64,000 nucleotides of DNA from the NCBI GenBank assembly GCA_965215615.1, contig OZ244068.1:2294001-2358000 (forward strand). Direction: 5' to 3'. The position numbers and the translations under genes were made by a program. Position 1 is the first letter of the stretch; every line of letters starts with the position of its first letter. Positions 1-8,649 of the stretch are shown here, one piece after another. Under the pieces are notes generated by a model. That model was not told where the DNA came from. It worked only from the letters and a program-made list of their open reading frames with translations, and did not search any database. The stretch is from CBDATA01 sp965215615 (GTDB lineage Bacteria; Acidobacteriota; Vicinamibacteria; Marinacidobacterales; Marinacidobacteraceae).

Positions 1-521
1 CTCCAGACTCCGGAACTTCTGAGCCGGATCTGGTACAAGTATCCGGAGATGTCGATGTTGGACGGGTCGGTCCATCTCAGGAGGACCTGGCCGTTGCCCG
101 CGGTCGCCGTCAAGCCGGATGGCTTGGCCAGCGACATCGGTGTCGCGTTCGGCGTAGCCGACACGGTCGCCGATGCTGCGCCGAGCACCGTCCCGGCCAC
201 GGCCCGGATTTGGAAGCTGTATTGCGTACGAGCGGTCAAGCCGGTTATTACTTTTTCCTGAGTGGTGGCATCACTTTCGGGGAAGTCCGTCCACTCACCC
301 CAGGTGATATTCGGCGAGCCCGTTCCCTGGCGGTACTGGTACCTGGTGATGGCGTTGTTCGACGGATCGGCCCATCTCAGGACGACCTGGCGGAAGCCCG
401 CGGTGGCCGTGAAGCCGGTCGGAGCAGCGGGAGCTGACTGCGCCTCCGCTTCCCCACCCGGAAGGAGCAGCAGCGGCAGGAGCAGAAGTGCCCGGAGAAG
501 TGCCCAGAACGGGCGCCTCAC
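1..521 (-). CDS. Secreted fibronectin type III repeat protein (3' end missing)
   Basis: The gene runs off the left window edge, so only about 173 N-terminal residues are visible. It starts at a GTG followed by a signal peptide: basic MRRPF, then a Leu-rich core (LLLLPLLLLP) and an Ala/Glu/Gln cleavage region near residue 28. Two tandem fibronectin type III modules follow. Each has the family pattern P-x-G-(F/L)-T-A-T-A-G, then V-(V/L)-L-R-W-x-D-P-S-N, and the first has a Y-S-F-Q-I-R-A strand. Such modules usually mediate binding or act as spacers in exported proteins; no catalytic domain is visible. A weak purine-rich GGCAGG precedes the GTG. A TTG five codons upstream is a possible alternative start. 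A 12-base G/C homopolymer lies about 50 bases upstream. Confidence 0.85.
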   Translation of the reverse strand, partial: MRRPFWALLRALLLLPLLLLPGGEAEAQSAPAAPTGFTATAGFRQVVLRWADPSNNAITRYQYRQGTGSPNITWGEWTDFPESDATTQEKVITGLTARTQYSFQIRAVAGTVLGAASATVSATPNATPMSLAKPSGLTATAGNGQVLLRWTDPSNIDISGYLYQIRLRSSGVW

Positions 522-570
522 CGGAACGCCTGCCAAGCGCGAGAACAACGCCCTCGACCCACCCTTTTTC

Positions 571-582
571 GGGGGGGGGGGG
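571..582. repeat. 12-base G homopolymer upstream of the FnIII gene
   Basis: An uninterrupted run of 12 G on the + strand (C on the coding strand) begins about 50 bases upstream of the GTG of the secreted FnIII protein. Runs this long are prone to slippage in replication and in sequencing. It could modulate expression of the surface protein or simply mark an assembly weak point. Confidence 0.6.
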
Positions 583-742
583 CACGCCGCAATACGCACT
601 CCACCCGAGCGCTTTTCAATCCCCAACATCACACATCCCCTTGTCTCTTTGGCCCGACCAAGGCTGCCCTTGATGTCGAGACTTACCCTGCCGGAATCGT
701 ATCTCGGAACGGAAATCCGTGAGTCCTGGGAGCCACGCGGCC

Positions 743-990
743 TCAGACTTCGAGAAGGATCGACATGGTGATCGGGATTCCAGAGAGTTCTTCGAGGATG
801 CCGAGGTAGCGACAGGGGGCAGGTCGGTGAGCCGGCGAATGCTCCGCGCGGGCGGGTCCCAGCCAGTCAGCGAGCGGAACTCCGATTCGCAGCGGGCGAG
901 CGCGGAGTCCAGCAGGCCGAGCCGTAGCAACGAAACAACAAACCCTCGGGGATCGGCCTCGATGCCGAGGACGCGAGTGCGCCCCGCTTC
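743..990 (-). pseudogene. Possible decayed adenylosuccinate-synthetase-like C-terminus
   Basis: The stretch between the FnIII gene and the phosphatase gene (522-1017) holds no intact gene that I can support. On the minus strand, one frame reads LARCESEF..LTGW..ARSIRRLTDLPP. After a shift of frame it continues CRYLGILEELSGIPIT and stops at 743. The order GW, R-S-I, L-x-D-L-P, then Y-L-x-x-L-E-E-L-x-G-x-P-I resembles the C-terminus of PurA-type proteins. The family's usual glycine-proline ending is not visible, and two frames are needed. This is a weak, inferred call; it may be meaningless sequence. Confidence 0.25.
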
Positions 991-1017
991 AGGAGTTTTT
1001 TACACGTACACGGCTCA

Positions 1018-1581
1018 TCAGCGGCGCGGAGGGGGGCTCGAAGACTCGCCTCCGAAGCGATCGCGGGCTGCTGCGATGAATCGCGGCCACTGCGCCACCT
1101 CCGGGTCGGCATCCGGATCCCAGACCTTCAGCAGATCCTCCCGCGCCTCCGCTTCCGAAACGCCTTCCCGCAAGGTCCGGTAGAGGTACACGAACACCGA
1201 AACCCGCATGTTGGCGAAGCAGTGGACATGGACGGGCCGCTCCCCGGTGATGTCCATGACCTCGAAAAACAGATCCAGGTCGTCGAGCGACGGGTTTTCC
1301 CAGTCCACCGGAATCTGGAAGTAGGCCATCCCGGCATCGGTCACCTGAAAGCCCTCTTCGAGGTTGCGCTCGCGGCGGGCGGGCGCGAGGTTCACCACCA
1401 CCTCGAAACCGGCATCCCCGAGCGCTTCGATCTCGGCTTCGTCTATCTGGCCGGAAGTCGCGAGCCGGTCGGAAATCCGGACGTAGTTGTAGATGCCGGC
1501 GAGAGCCTCTTCCTGCGCGGAAGCCCCTCCAGAAGCCGGCCCGGCCACGAGCCCGAGCAGCAGGAATGCGATCCCTATCAT
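1018..1581 (-). CDS. Secreted protein-tyrosine-phosphatase-like protein
   Basis: 187 aa with an N-terminal signal peptide (LLLGLVAG..ASAQ, cut near residue 23) and a small cysteine-phosphatase-like fold. The P-loop region reads VHVHCFANMR, with Cys121 and Arg126 separated by four residues instead of the classical five (CX5R). This variant appears in a bacterial family often labelled protein tyrosine phosphatase family, so activity is likely but unproven. A general-base-like Asp sits in PVDWENP (residues 91-97). The start is set by a strong GGAGGAG site 8 bases upstream. Longer in-frame extensions lack a signal peptide. It begins two bases after the stop of the upstream gamma-glutamyltransferase gene, so the two are cotranscribed and probably both exported. 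Confidence 0.75.
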   Translation of the reverse strand: MIGIAFLLLGLVAGPASGGASAQEEALAGIYNYVRISDRLATSGQIDEAEIEALGDAGFEVVVNLAPARRERNLEEGFQVTDAGMAYFQIPVDWENPSLDDLDLFFEVMDITGERPVHVHCFANMRVSVFVYLYRTLREGVSEAEAREDLLKVWDPDADPEVAQWPRFIAAARDRFGGESSSPPPRR

Positions 1582-1583
1582 GG

Positions 1584-3317
1584 TCAGTTCTCCTCCCTTT
1601 CGTCGTGGACACCGGCACCGCCATCGGGCGCCCGCTGATCCACTCCGCCTTCGAGCACTCCCTCCTCCCTGAGGTGGACGATGACTTCCGCCGCTCCCTG
1701 GGCTTCCCGGCCGCTCAGCGCGTGTCCCCAGGACTCGAGCAGGTTCAGGGTGTCGGGAGAGAACTTCTGCTCCTCGTAGCTGATCTGATCGGGCAACCAC
1801 TGGTGGTGGATGCGGCCGGCATCCACGGCTTCCTGGGCGTTCATCCCGTGGTCCACGACGTTGATGATCGTCTGCATCACGGTGTTGATGATCGTCCGGC
1901 CTCCCGGAGTACCGGTGACCATGAAGAGTTCCCCGTCGCGCGCGACGATGGTGGGAGTCATGCTCGAAAGCATCCGCTTGCCGGGGGCCGCCAGATTGGG
2001 AGCGGTCCCGATGAGCCCCCGCTCGTTGGTCAGGCCGGGGGCACCGTTGAAGTCACCCATCTCGTTGTTCAGCAGGAAGCCGGCACCGGGCGCGACGATC
2101 CCCGACCCGTAGCCGAACTCCAGGGTGTAGGTGAGCGAGACGGCATTTCGATCCTCGTCCACCACCGAGAGATGGGTGGTCTCCTCGCTCTCGGTCGTCC
2201 AGTCGAAGCGGTCGGAGCTCGAAACCGAGGCTTCCCGGTCGCGGATGGTCTCGCGCAGCTCCCTCGCGTATTCCTTCGAGGTGAGACGGCCGATGGGCAT
2301 GTCCGGGTTGAAATCGGGGTCCCCGAGGTAGCGCGCCCGGTCGGTGTAGGCGCGGCGCATCGCCTCGGCCATGTGGTGAAGGTTCTCGGCCGACCCGAAC
2401 CCCGCTCCCGCGATGTCCCGGGCTTCGAGGATGTTGAGCATCTGGACCAGCGCCACCCCTCCCGAACTCGGCGGCGGCATCGAGAGAATCTCGTATCCCC
2501 GGTAGGTTCCCCGAATCGGCTCGCGGACGTGAGCCCGGTAGTTCTTCATGTCCTCGAGCGTGATGAGCCCGCCGTTCTCCTCCATCTCCTTCACCAGCAG
2601 CTCGGCGGTCTCCCCCTCGTAGAAACCCGCGACTCCGCTTTCCAGAATCCGCTCGAGACTCGCCGCCAGATCCGGTTGGCGGAGGGTCTCGCCGGGCTCG
2701 TAGGGCTCTCCGTTCCGGGAAAACTGGGCGAGGGAGGCCGGATAGGGCCGCATCCGGTCCAGCACCCGGGCGAGCGAAGCGGCGAGTCCGTGGGAGACCC
2801 GGAATCCGTCGCGCGCGAGCTCCACCGCCGGGCGCACGAGGCGCTCCCAGGGAAGCGTTCCCTGTTGCTCCCAGGCCAACCGGAGGCCGGCCACCGTTCC
2901 CGGCACCCCCACCGCCTTGTGGCTCAGGTGGTGGATTTCGAAGCTGTATTCGCCGTTCTCGTCGAGCCACATGTCCGGGGTCGCTGCCGCGGGTGCCATC
3001 TCCCGGAAGTCGTAGGCGAGCGGATCGCCCCCGTCGGCCGGCCTCCACACGAGGAAGCCGCCGCCGCCGATGTTTCCGGCAGTGGGGTGGGTCACCGCAA
3101 GGGCGAAGGCGGTGGCCACCGCGGCATCCACCGCATTTCCCCCCTCGCGGAGCACCGCCGCTCCCACCTCGGAAGCGAGGAAGTTCTGGGAGATGACCAT
3201 GCCCTGGCGGGCGCGAACCGCGACGCTCCGCGCTTCGGCGAGCGGAGCGAGACCGGCCGACGCCGCAAGCGCCAGAAGGACGAACCGGCGTGACACGCCG
3301 GGAAGAAAAGCGAACAT
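1584..3317 (-). CDS. ggt: Gamma-glutamyltransferase (glutathione hydrolase) 1
   Basis: 577 aa, the normal length of a gamma-glutamyltransferase precursor. These enzymes cleave glutathione and other gamma-glutamyl compounds in the periplasm and self-process into two subunits. The signal peptide spans about residues 1-29. The family N-terminal block GGNAVDAAVA (59-68) is followed by GNIGGGGF (81-88). The autoprocessing site TTHLSVVD begins at Thr380, the expected nucleophile, and GSGIVAPGAGFLLNNEM follows, typical of the small subunit. A GGAGG site lies 11-15 bases before the ATG. It is divergent from the M16 peptidase genes (73-base gap) and is followed after two bases by the secreted phosphatase gene. 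A second, distant paralog lies at 41089-42894. Confidence 0.95.
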   Translation of the reverse strand: MFAFLPGVSRRFVLLALAASAGLAPLAEARSVAVRARQGMVISQNFLASEVGAAVLREGGNAVDAAVATAFALAVTHPTAGNIGGGGFLVWRPADGGDPLAYDFREMAPAAATPDMWLDENGEYSFEIHHLSHKAVGVPGTVAGLRLAWEQQGTLPWERLVRPAVELARDGFRVSHGLAASLARVLDRMRPYPASLAQFSRNGEPYEPGETLRQPDLAASLERILESGVAGFYEGETAELLVKEMEENGGLITLEDMKNYRAHVREPIRGTYRGYEILSMPPPSSGGVALVQMLNILEARDIAGAGFGSAENLHHMAEAMRRAYTDRARYLGDPDFNPDMPIGRLTSKEYARELRETIRDREASVSSSDRFDWTTESEETTHLSVVDEDRNAVSLTYTLEFGYGSGIVAPGAGFLLNNEMGDFNGAPGLTNERGLIGTAPNLAAPGKRMLSSMTPTIVARDGELFMVTGTPGGRTIINTVMQTIINVVDHGMNAQEAVDAGRIHHQWLPDQISYEEQKFSPDTLNLLESWGHALSGREAQGAAEVIVHLREEGVLEGGVDQRAPDGGAGVHDEREEN

Positions 3318-3378
3318 GAGGAGAGAACCTCCGGAAGAGCCCGGAGTTTAACGGCGATCCGGCCCGGTTTCGGACTGC

Positions 3379-3384
3379 TAAGGT
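3379..3384 (+). promoter_or_regulatory. -10-like box, leaderless promoter of the M16 peptidase
   Basis: TAAGGT ends six bases before the ATG at 3391. No Shine-Dalgarno sequence lies between, so a transcript starting about 7 bases after the box would begin at or next to the start codon. No convincing -35 is visible. Confidence 0.4.
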
Positions 3385-3390
3385 GCCGCC

Positions 3391-5154
3391 ATGCATCGTC
3401 TTCCCAGGCTTTTTCCGGCCGCGGGGCTGCTCACCCTGCTCGTCGTCCCGGCTTCCCCGGCACAAGCGCAGGCCCGCGTCCCGGTCGAGGAGTTCCGCCT
3501 CGAAAACGGCATGCGCTTCCTCGCGGTGGTCCGCGAGGACATGACCACGGTGAGCGCCGGCTGGGTGGCCCACGTCGGCTCGGCCCACGAGCGGCCGGGA
3601 ATCACCGGGCTCAGCCACTTCTTCGAACACATGATGTTCAAGGGCTCGCCGCGCATCGGAACGAGAGATCCCGAGCGCGACGCGGCGATCATCGAAGAGC
3701 AGGAGGTGGTCGCCGAGCGCATCCGGGACATCCACCGCGTCCGGCGCGAGCAATACCGACTGGGCGAAATCGAGGATCCCTTCGGCGAAGCCGACCGGCC
3801 GGCAGAGCTCGTCGAACTGGAGGAGGAATTCCAGCGGCTCGCGGACGAGCAGCGGGAACTCATCGTCAAGGACGAGTTCGACCGCGTCTATACCGAGGCG
3901 GGTGCCACCGGGATGAACGCATTCACCTCCTACGACCAGACCGTCTATTTCATCACCGTCCCGCAGAACCGGCTCGAACTGTGGTTCTGGATGGAGTCGG
4001 AGCGGTTGCTGCGGCCGGTGTTCCGCGAGTTCTACACCGAGCGCGACGTGGTGCAAGAAGAGCGCCGGCTGCGGACCGAATCCACGCCCACCGGCGAATT
4101 CGACGAAGCTTTCAACGCCATGTTCTGGCAGTCGCACCCCTATTCGTGGCCGGTCATCGGATGGCCCTCGGATATCCGTTCCTACAGCCTGGCCCAGGCG
4201 AACGACTTCTACGACACCTGGTACGCCCCCGGAAACCTGACCGCCGCGCTGGTCGGCAACTTCGACCTCGAAGAAGCCCGGACGCTCGCCGAGCGGTATT
4301 TCGGCCGCCTCGAAGCGGGCCCATCGGCACCCGACGTGGTCACCCTGGAAATGGAGCAGAACGCCGAAAAGCGGATGATCGCCGAATGCGACTGCCAGCC
4401 CCAGGTGAAGATGCGCTACCACGCCACCCCCTTCCGCCACCGGGACATGTACGCGCTGGACGTGCTGGCGGGCCTCCTCAACGGGCGCACCGGGAGGCTC
4501 TACCGGTCCATGGTGCTCGGCAGCGAGATCGCAAGCTCGGCCGGGGCCTTCCAGGACAACCGCCGGTTCGCCGGCCTCTTCGAGTTCAACGCCGAGGCGC
4601 GCGGGGAAACGACCCCCGCCGAACTGGAGGCGGCCATCGAAGCCGAAATCCGGCGGCTCGTCGAGGAGCCGATTCCGGCCGAGGAAATCCAGAAGGTCAA
4701 GAACCAGATCACCGCGTCGGCTTACGAGCGGCTCGAAAGCCCCTTCTTCCTGCTGGTCCAGTTGCTCCTTTACGACTCGCTCGGCGACTGGGAATACCTG
4801 AACACCTGGACCGCCGAGGCGCTCTCGGTCACCGGGACGGATATCCAGCGGGTGGCGGCGGAGTACCTCGTTCCGGAGAAGCGCTCGGTGGCCCACTACT
4901 TCCGCAAGGAGGGAACGGCCGCCGAACCGATGCCCGCCGAGCTGGACGGCCTGCCGCCCGAAGTGGTGAGCCAGATCCAGGCGCAGGTCCGCGAAATCCG
5001 GGCGAGCGAAGACCGGGCGGCACTCGAGGGAGCACTCGCGCAGTTCGAGGCAGGTCTTGGCCAGGCACCGCCTCCCATGCGCCCGGCGCTCGAATACGTG
5101 GTCGGGGTCATCCGGGAACGGCTGGCCGAACTGGAGCCGGGAGGTATCCAATGA
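3391..5154 (+). CDS. M16 family zinc metalloprotease, catalytic subunit
   Basis: 587 aa with a signal peptide (LLTLLVV..PAQAQ, cut near residue 27). The inverted zinc motif HFFEH is at residues 76-80 within GLSHFFEHMMFKG. The distal glutamate ligand is expected in the ERDVVQEERRLR helix near residue 220. The family-typical MNAFTSYDQTVYF strand and the SHPYSWPVIG region are present. A charged helical insertion (about residues 105-160) lies between the zinc motif and the MNAFT strand. M16 enzymes are clam-shell peptidases that degrade unfolded peptides; bacterial periplasmic forms often work as a catalytic plus a non-catalytic subunit. Its TGA overlaps the ATG of just such a partner (ATGA), which supports a heterodimer. 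Confidence 0.93.
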   Translation: MHRLPRLFPAAGLLTLLVVPASPAQAQARVPVEEFRLENGMRFLAVVREDMTTVSAGWVAHVGSAHERPGITGLSHFFEHMMFKGSPRIGTRDPERDAAIIEEQEVVAERIRDIHRVRREQYRLGEIEDPFGEADRPAELVELEEEFQRLADEQRELIVKDEFDRVYTEAGATGMNAFTSYDQTVYFITVPQNRLELWFWMESERLLRPVFREFYTERDVVQEERRLRTESTPTGEFDEAFNAMFWQSHPYSWPVIGWPSDIRSYSLAQANDFYDTWYAPGNLTAALVGNFDLEEARTLAERYFGRLEAGPSAPDVVTLEMEQNAEKRMIAECDCQPQVKMRYHATPFRHRDMYALDVLAGLLNGRTGRLYRSMVLGSEIASSAGAFQDNRRFAGLFEFNAEARGETTPAELEAAIEAEIRRLVEEPIPAEEIQKVKNQITASAYERLESPFFLLVQLLLYDSLGDWEYLNTWTAEALSVTGTDIQRVAAEYLVPEKRSVAHYFRKEGTAAEPMPAELDGLPPEVVSQIQAQVREIRASEDRAALEGALAQFEAGLGQAPPPMRPALEYVVGVIRERLAELEPGGIQ

Positions 5155-6662
5155 AGATGACGAAACATCTGCTGGCCTGCCTCGTGGCGTTCGCGGGAAG
5201 CGCCGCGGCGCAGGAGCCGATTCCGGACCGGCCGGAGGATCTGGCTTTCCCCGAATTCGTCTTCGAGGTTCCGGACGGCGCGGAAGCCATCCACCGGATC
5301 CCCTACCCCGGCGTTCCCGATGGGGTGCCGGTGGTGGTGGTCGAAGACCATGCCCTGCCGCTCGTTCGCCTCGGGGTCACGCTCCGGATCGGCGGCTTTT
5401 TGGACCCACCGGATCAGGTGGGCCTCGCCTCGATGACCGCGGGCATGATGCGCACCGGTGGGGCCGGCGACCGCTCGCCGGACGAACTGGACGAGCGGAT
5501 CGAGTTTCTGGCCGCCTCGATCAGCGTCTCTTCCTCCGGGGCCGAATCGAGTGCTTCGCTGCGGACGATCACTCCGGTCCTCGACGAGAGTCTCGATCTC
5601 TTCTTCGACGTGCTGCGACGGCCGGGGTTCGACGAGGGCCGCCTCGAGACCCGCCGGGGCAACCTGCTCGAAGAGATGAAGCAGCGCAACGACGACGGCG
5701 ACGGGATCCTGCGCCGCGAATGGGACATGCTCCTCTACGGCGAAAACCATCACCAGGGCCGGAAGATGACCGCCGCGCATCTCGACGCCATCGAAACCTC
5801 CCACCTGCGGGCCTTCCACGAGACGTACTGGCGGCCGGAGCACATGATCTTCTCGGTCTCCGGCGACGTGGATACCGCGGAGATCCTGACGAAGCTGACT
5901 CGCCGGCTCGACGGGTGGCCGGAAGCGCCCGGGGATGCCGAAGTGAGCTGGCCTCCCGCGGACGCTCCGGCGAGCCCGGCTCCCGGTGTCTATTTCGTCG
6001 AAAAGGACATCCCCCAGGGCAAGGTCCGGATCGGCCACCTCGGCCCCCGCTGGACCGACTGGGAGACTCCCGAGCGCGCCGCGCTCCAGGTGATGGACCA
6101 CATCCTCGGCGCGAGCGGCTTCACCTCGCGCATCATGCAGCGGGTGCGCTCCGACGAGGGGCTCGCCTACGGGGCCGGCGGCCGCTACAACATCAACCCG
6201 CTGGGCCCGAGCGGCTACTCACTCGGCTACCAGTCCCAGAGCCCCACGGTGGCCCTCGCCGCCGCGATCTGCCTCGAAGAGGTGAACCGGATACGCGAGG
6301 AGCTCGTGTCCGAAGAGGAACTGGCGGTGGCCCGACGGGCGCTCGTGGACAGTTTTCCGCGCCGCTTCGAGAGCGCTTCGGCGCGCAGCGGCATCTTCGC
6401 GACCGACGTGCTGTTCGGCCGCGACCACTCGTACTGGGTCCACTGGCGGGAGCAGATCGAAGCGGTGACCGCAGAAGATGTCCGGGACGCGGCGAGGAAG
6501 TTCCTCCGGCCCGAGGACATGGTCATGCTGGTAGTCGGCATCTTCGAGGACATCGCCCCGGGCGACCCGGAGGGCCGCAGCCAATTGGACGCGCTCCTGG
6601 GCGGAAAGCTCACCCATCTTCCGGAGCGCGACCCGCTGACGCTGTTGCCCGTCAGCGAGTAA
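5151..6662 (+). CDS. M16 family protein, non-catalytic partner subunit
   Basis: 503 aa with a signal peptide (residues 1-21, ending SAAAQ). The overall M16 architecture is clear (GLASMTAGMMRTGG, EEMKQRNDDGD, FSVSGDV), but the HXXEH zinc motif is absent: the equivalent position reads SMTAGMMRTG. The substrate-binding R/Y block near the C-terminus is intact (SRIMQRVRSDEGLAYGAGG). This matches the R/Y-type subunits that complete the active chamber of the HXXEH subunit. The ATG overlaps the stop of the upstream gene by four bases, so expression is coupled and probably near-stoichiometric. The gene ends one base before the convergent metallo-hydrolase gene, leaving no room for a separate terminator. 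Confidence 0.92.
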   Translation: MKMTKHLLACLVAFAGSAAAQEPIPDRPEDLAFPEFVFEVPDGAEAIHRIPYPGVPDGVPVVVVEDHALPLVRLGVTLRIGGFLDPPDQVGLASMTAGMMRTGGAGDRSPDELDERIEFLAASISVSSSGAESSASLRTITPVLDESLDLFFDVLRRPGFDEGRLETRRGNLLEEMKQRNDDGDGILRREWDMLLYGENHHQGRKMTAAHLDAIETSHLRAFHETYWRPEHMIFSVSGDVDTAEILTKLTRRLDGWPEAPGDAEVSWPPADAPASPAPGVYFVEKDIPQGKVRIGHLGPRWTDWETPERAALQVMDHILGASGFTSRIMQRVRSDEGLAYGAGGRYNINPLGPSGYSLGYQSQSPTVALAAAICLEEVNRIREELVSEEELAVARRALVDSFPRRFESASARSGIFATDVLFGRDHSYWVHWREQIEAVTAEDVRDAARKFLRPEDMVMLVVGIFEDIAPGDPEGRSQLDALLGGKLTHLPERDPLTLLPVSE

Positions 6663-7580
6663 TCAGTTGCCGGAGAGGCTCCGGTGGACCAGTCGGACGA
6701 AGCGCTCGGCGCTCACGAAGCCGGCCGAATCGGGCGACCAGCCGATGTCCTCTCCGATGCCGGTGACGAGTGCCACGTGGTCGGCGGCGGCCTCCTCCTC
6801 GGATTGCCCGGCGGTGACCCGCTCGGAGATGCGCTCGCGGGCCGCCTCGAGTGCCTCGGCGTAACGGACGAGCCGCGCCCGGTCGGCCATCGGGCCGTGG
6901 CCGGGAATGATCCGGGTCTCGGCATCGGTTTCGGCGATCACGAGCCGCGCCGCTTCGATCACGCCGTCGATGTGTCCCCCGGAATCCACGTCGATGAAGG
7001 GGAACGCTCCGTTGAAGAACAGATCCCCCATGTGGACCACGTTCGCGCCCCGGAAGAAGATGATCGAGTCGCCGTCGGTGTGGGCGGCGGGAGCGTGGAC
7101 CGCTTCGATCGCGAGCCCGTTCCAGTGGAAGGTGACACCCTGTTCGAAAGTCACTACCGGGAGCGCCTCCGGTGCCGCCTGCTCGCTCCGGCCGACCAGG
7201 TCGGCGAACTCGGCCGGGTTCATGCGGCGACGGACGTTCTCGTGGGCGACGATCAGACTCCCGCCCTTGCCGAGGTTCTCGTTGCCGCCGGTGTGGTCGC
7301 CGTGCCAGTGGGTATTCACGACGAACCGGATCGGATGCTCGGTGATTTCGGCGACTGCGGCGAGGATCTTTTCGGTGAGCGGCGCGTACTGGTCGTCCAC
7401 TAGCAAGGCACCGTCCTCACCGGCGCTGAGGCCGATGTTGCCGCCCCGGCCGAACAGCACGTGAATCCCGCCACCGAGATCTTCGGTCGTGATCTCGACC
7501 GAGTCGAAATCCGTCTGCGCGATGGCGGACGGGGCGAAGAGCAGGACGCTGGACAGCGCGAGGAGCGAGCGAATCAGCAT
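6663..7580 (-). CDS. Secreted MBL-fold metallo-hydrolase A
   Basis: 305 aa with a signal peptide (LLALSSVLLF..SAIAQ, cut near residue 22). The metallo-beta-lactamase-fold zinc motif is intact: HWHGDH at residues 91-96 in NTHWHGDHTGGNENL. Later metal ligands are expected at the AAHTDGDSI and IPGHGP segments. Close relatives are annotated only as MBL-fold hydrolases; no beta-lactamase substrate can be inferred. The gene directly upstream encodes a same-length paralog, so a tandem duplication is evident. The last codons differ slightly (HRSLSGN versus YRSLAAN). The GGCGGAGA stretch before the ATG serves as ribosome-binding site. Confidence 0.9.
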   Translation of the reverse strand: MLIRSLLALSSVLLFAPSAIAQTDFDSVEITTEDLGGGIHVLFGRGGNIGLSAGEDGALLVDDQYAPLTEKILAAVAEITEHPIRFVVNTHWHGDHTGGNENLGKGGSLIVAHENVRRRMNPAEFADLVGRSEQAAPEALPVVTFEQGVTFHWNGLAIEAVHAPAAHTDGDSIIFFRGANVVHMGDLFFNGAFPFIDVDSGGHIDGVIEAARLVIAETDAETRIIPGHGPMADRARLVRYAEALEAARERISERVTAGQSEEEAAADHVALVTGIGEDIGWSPDSAGFVSAERFVRLVHRSLSGN

Positions 7581-7618
7581 GGGAAAAGATCTCCGCCGGG
7601 AACGGTACCGCGCCGGAG

Positions 7619-8536
7619 TCAGTTGGCCGCGAGGCTCCGGTAGGCCAGCCGGATAAACCGTTCGGCGCTCACGAAGCCGGTCGCGTGGGGCGACCAGCCG
7701 AGTTCGGCACCGAGGCCGGTGAGCAGTTCGACATGATCGGCGGCAGCCTCGTCTTCCGACTCACCGGCGGCCACCCGGGCGGCGATCCGCTCGCGGGCGG
7801 CTTCGAGCGCCTCCAGATACACGATCAGCATCGCCCGGTCGGTGACTGGCCCGTGTCCGGGAATGACCCGGGTCTCGTCGTCGGTCTCGGCGATCGCGAT
7901 CTCGGCAGCCGAAATGAGGCCGTCCATGCCGCCGCCGGAATCCACATCGATGAAGGGAAGCAAGCCGCCGTGGAGGAACAGATCCCCCATATGCACCACG
8001 TTCGCGCCCCGGAAGAAGATGATCACGTCGCCGTCGGTGTGGGCGGTGGGGACATAGACCGCTTCGATCTCGAGTCCGTTCCAGTGGAAGCTGACTCCCT
8101 GATCGAACGTGACGACGGGAAGCGCTTCTGGCGGGAATTGCTCGCTCTTGCCAATGTCGGGGAAATCGGCTGGATTCATCCGGCGGCGGGCCTTCTCGTG
8201 AGCAACGATGAGGCTCCCTTCCTTGGCGAGGTTCTCGTTGCCGCCGGTGTGGTCACTGTGCCAATGGGTGTTCAGGACGAACCGCACCGGGTGGTCGGTG
8301 ATTTCGGCGACCGCCGCCAGGATCTTCCCGGTGAGTGGGGCGAACTGGTCGTCCACGAGGAGCGCGCCGTCTTCGCCGACGCTGAGGCCGATGTTGCCTC
8401 CCTCGCCAAAGAGCACATACACCCCGCCGCCGACATCTTCGGTGGTGATCTGAACGGCATCGAAATCCCGTTGGGCGGCGACGGGCGAGGCGAGCGGCAG
8501 AACGCTCGCGAGCGCGAGGAAGGAGCGAATCAGCAT
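7619..8536 (-). CDS. Secreted MBL-fold metallo-hydrolase B
   Basis: 305 aa. The signal peptide (ending PVAAQ) and the zinc motif HWHSDHTGGNENL match hydrolase A almost position by position across the whole length. The start at 8536 gives the same 305-residue length and the same signal peptide; an in-frame ATG 17 codons further upstream would add a non-signal extension. A GGAG lies 9-12 bases before the ATG. Only 38 bases separate it from hydrolase A, and that gap carries the ribosome-binding site of A, so the pair is probably one transcript. Divergence between the copies suggests an old duplication with possible change of substrate. Confidence 0.88.
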   Translation of the reverse strand: MLIRSFLALASVLPLASPVAAQRDFDAVQITTEDVGGGVYVLFGEGGNIGLSVGEDGALLVDDQFAPLTGKILAAVAEITDHPVRFVLNTHWHSDHTGGNENLAKEGSLIVAHEKARRRMNPADFPDIGKSEQFPPEALPVVTFDQGVSFHWNGLEIEAVYVPTAHTDGDVIIFFRGANVVHMGDLFLHGGLLPFIDVDSGGGMDGLISAAEIAIAETDDETRVIPGHGPVTDRAMLIVYLEALEAARERIAARVAAGESEDEAAADHVELLTGLGAELGWSPHATGFVSAERFIRLAYRSLAAN

Positions 8537-8649
8537 GGGGGAACTCCGGTAGGCAGGCATCGGTGGAAAGGTACCGCACTCGCCCATCCTCCGGCTACAC
8601 TGTCGGGAACGGTGCCGCCACGGCGGTTAGACACTTCGGGGGATCTCCA

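Noticed and set aside
2053..5151. Open frame of 1,032 codons on the minus strand across the M16 gene and part of ggt
   Set aside because: Antisense to an M16 gene with signal peptide and HXXEH; composition typical of a shadow.
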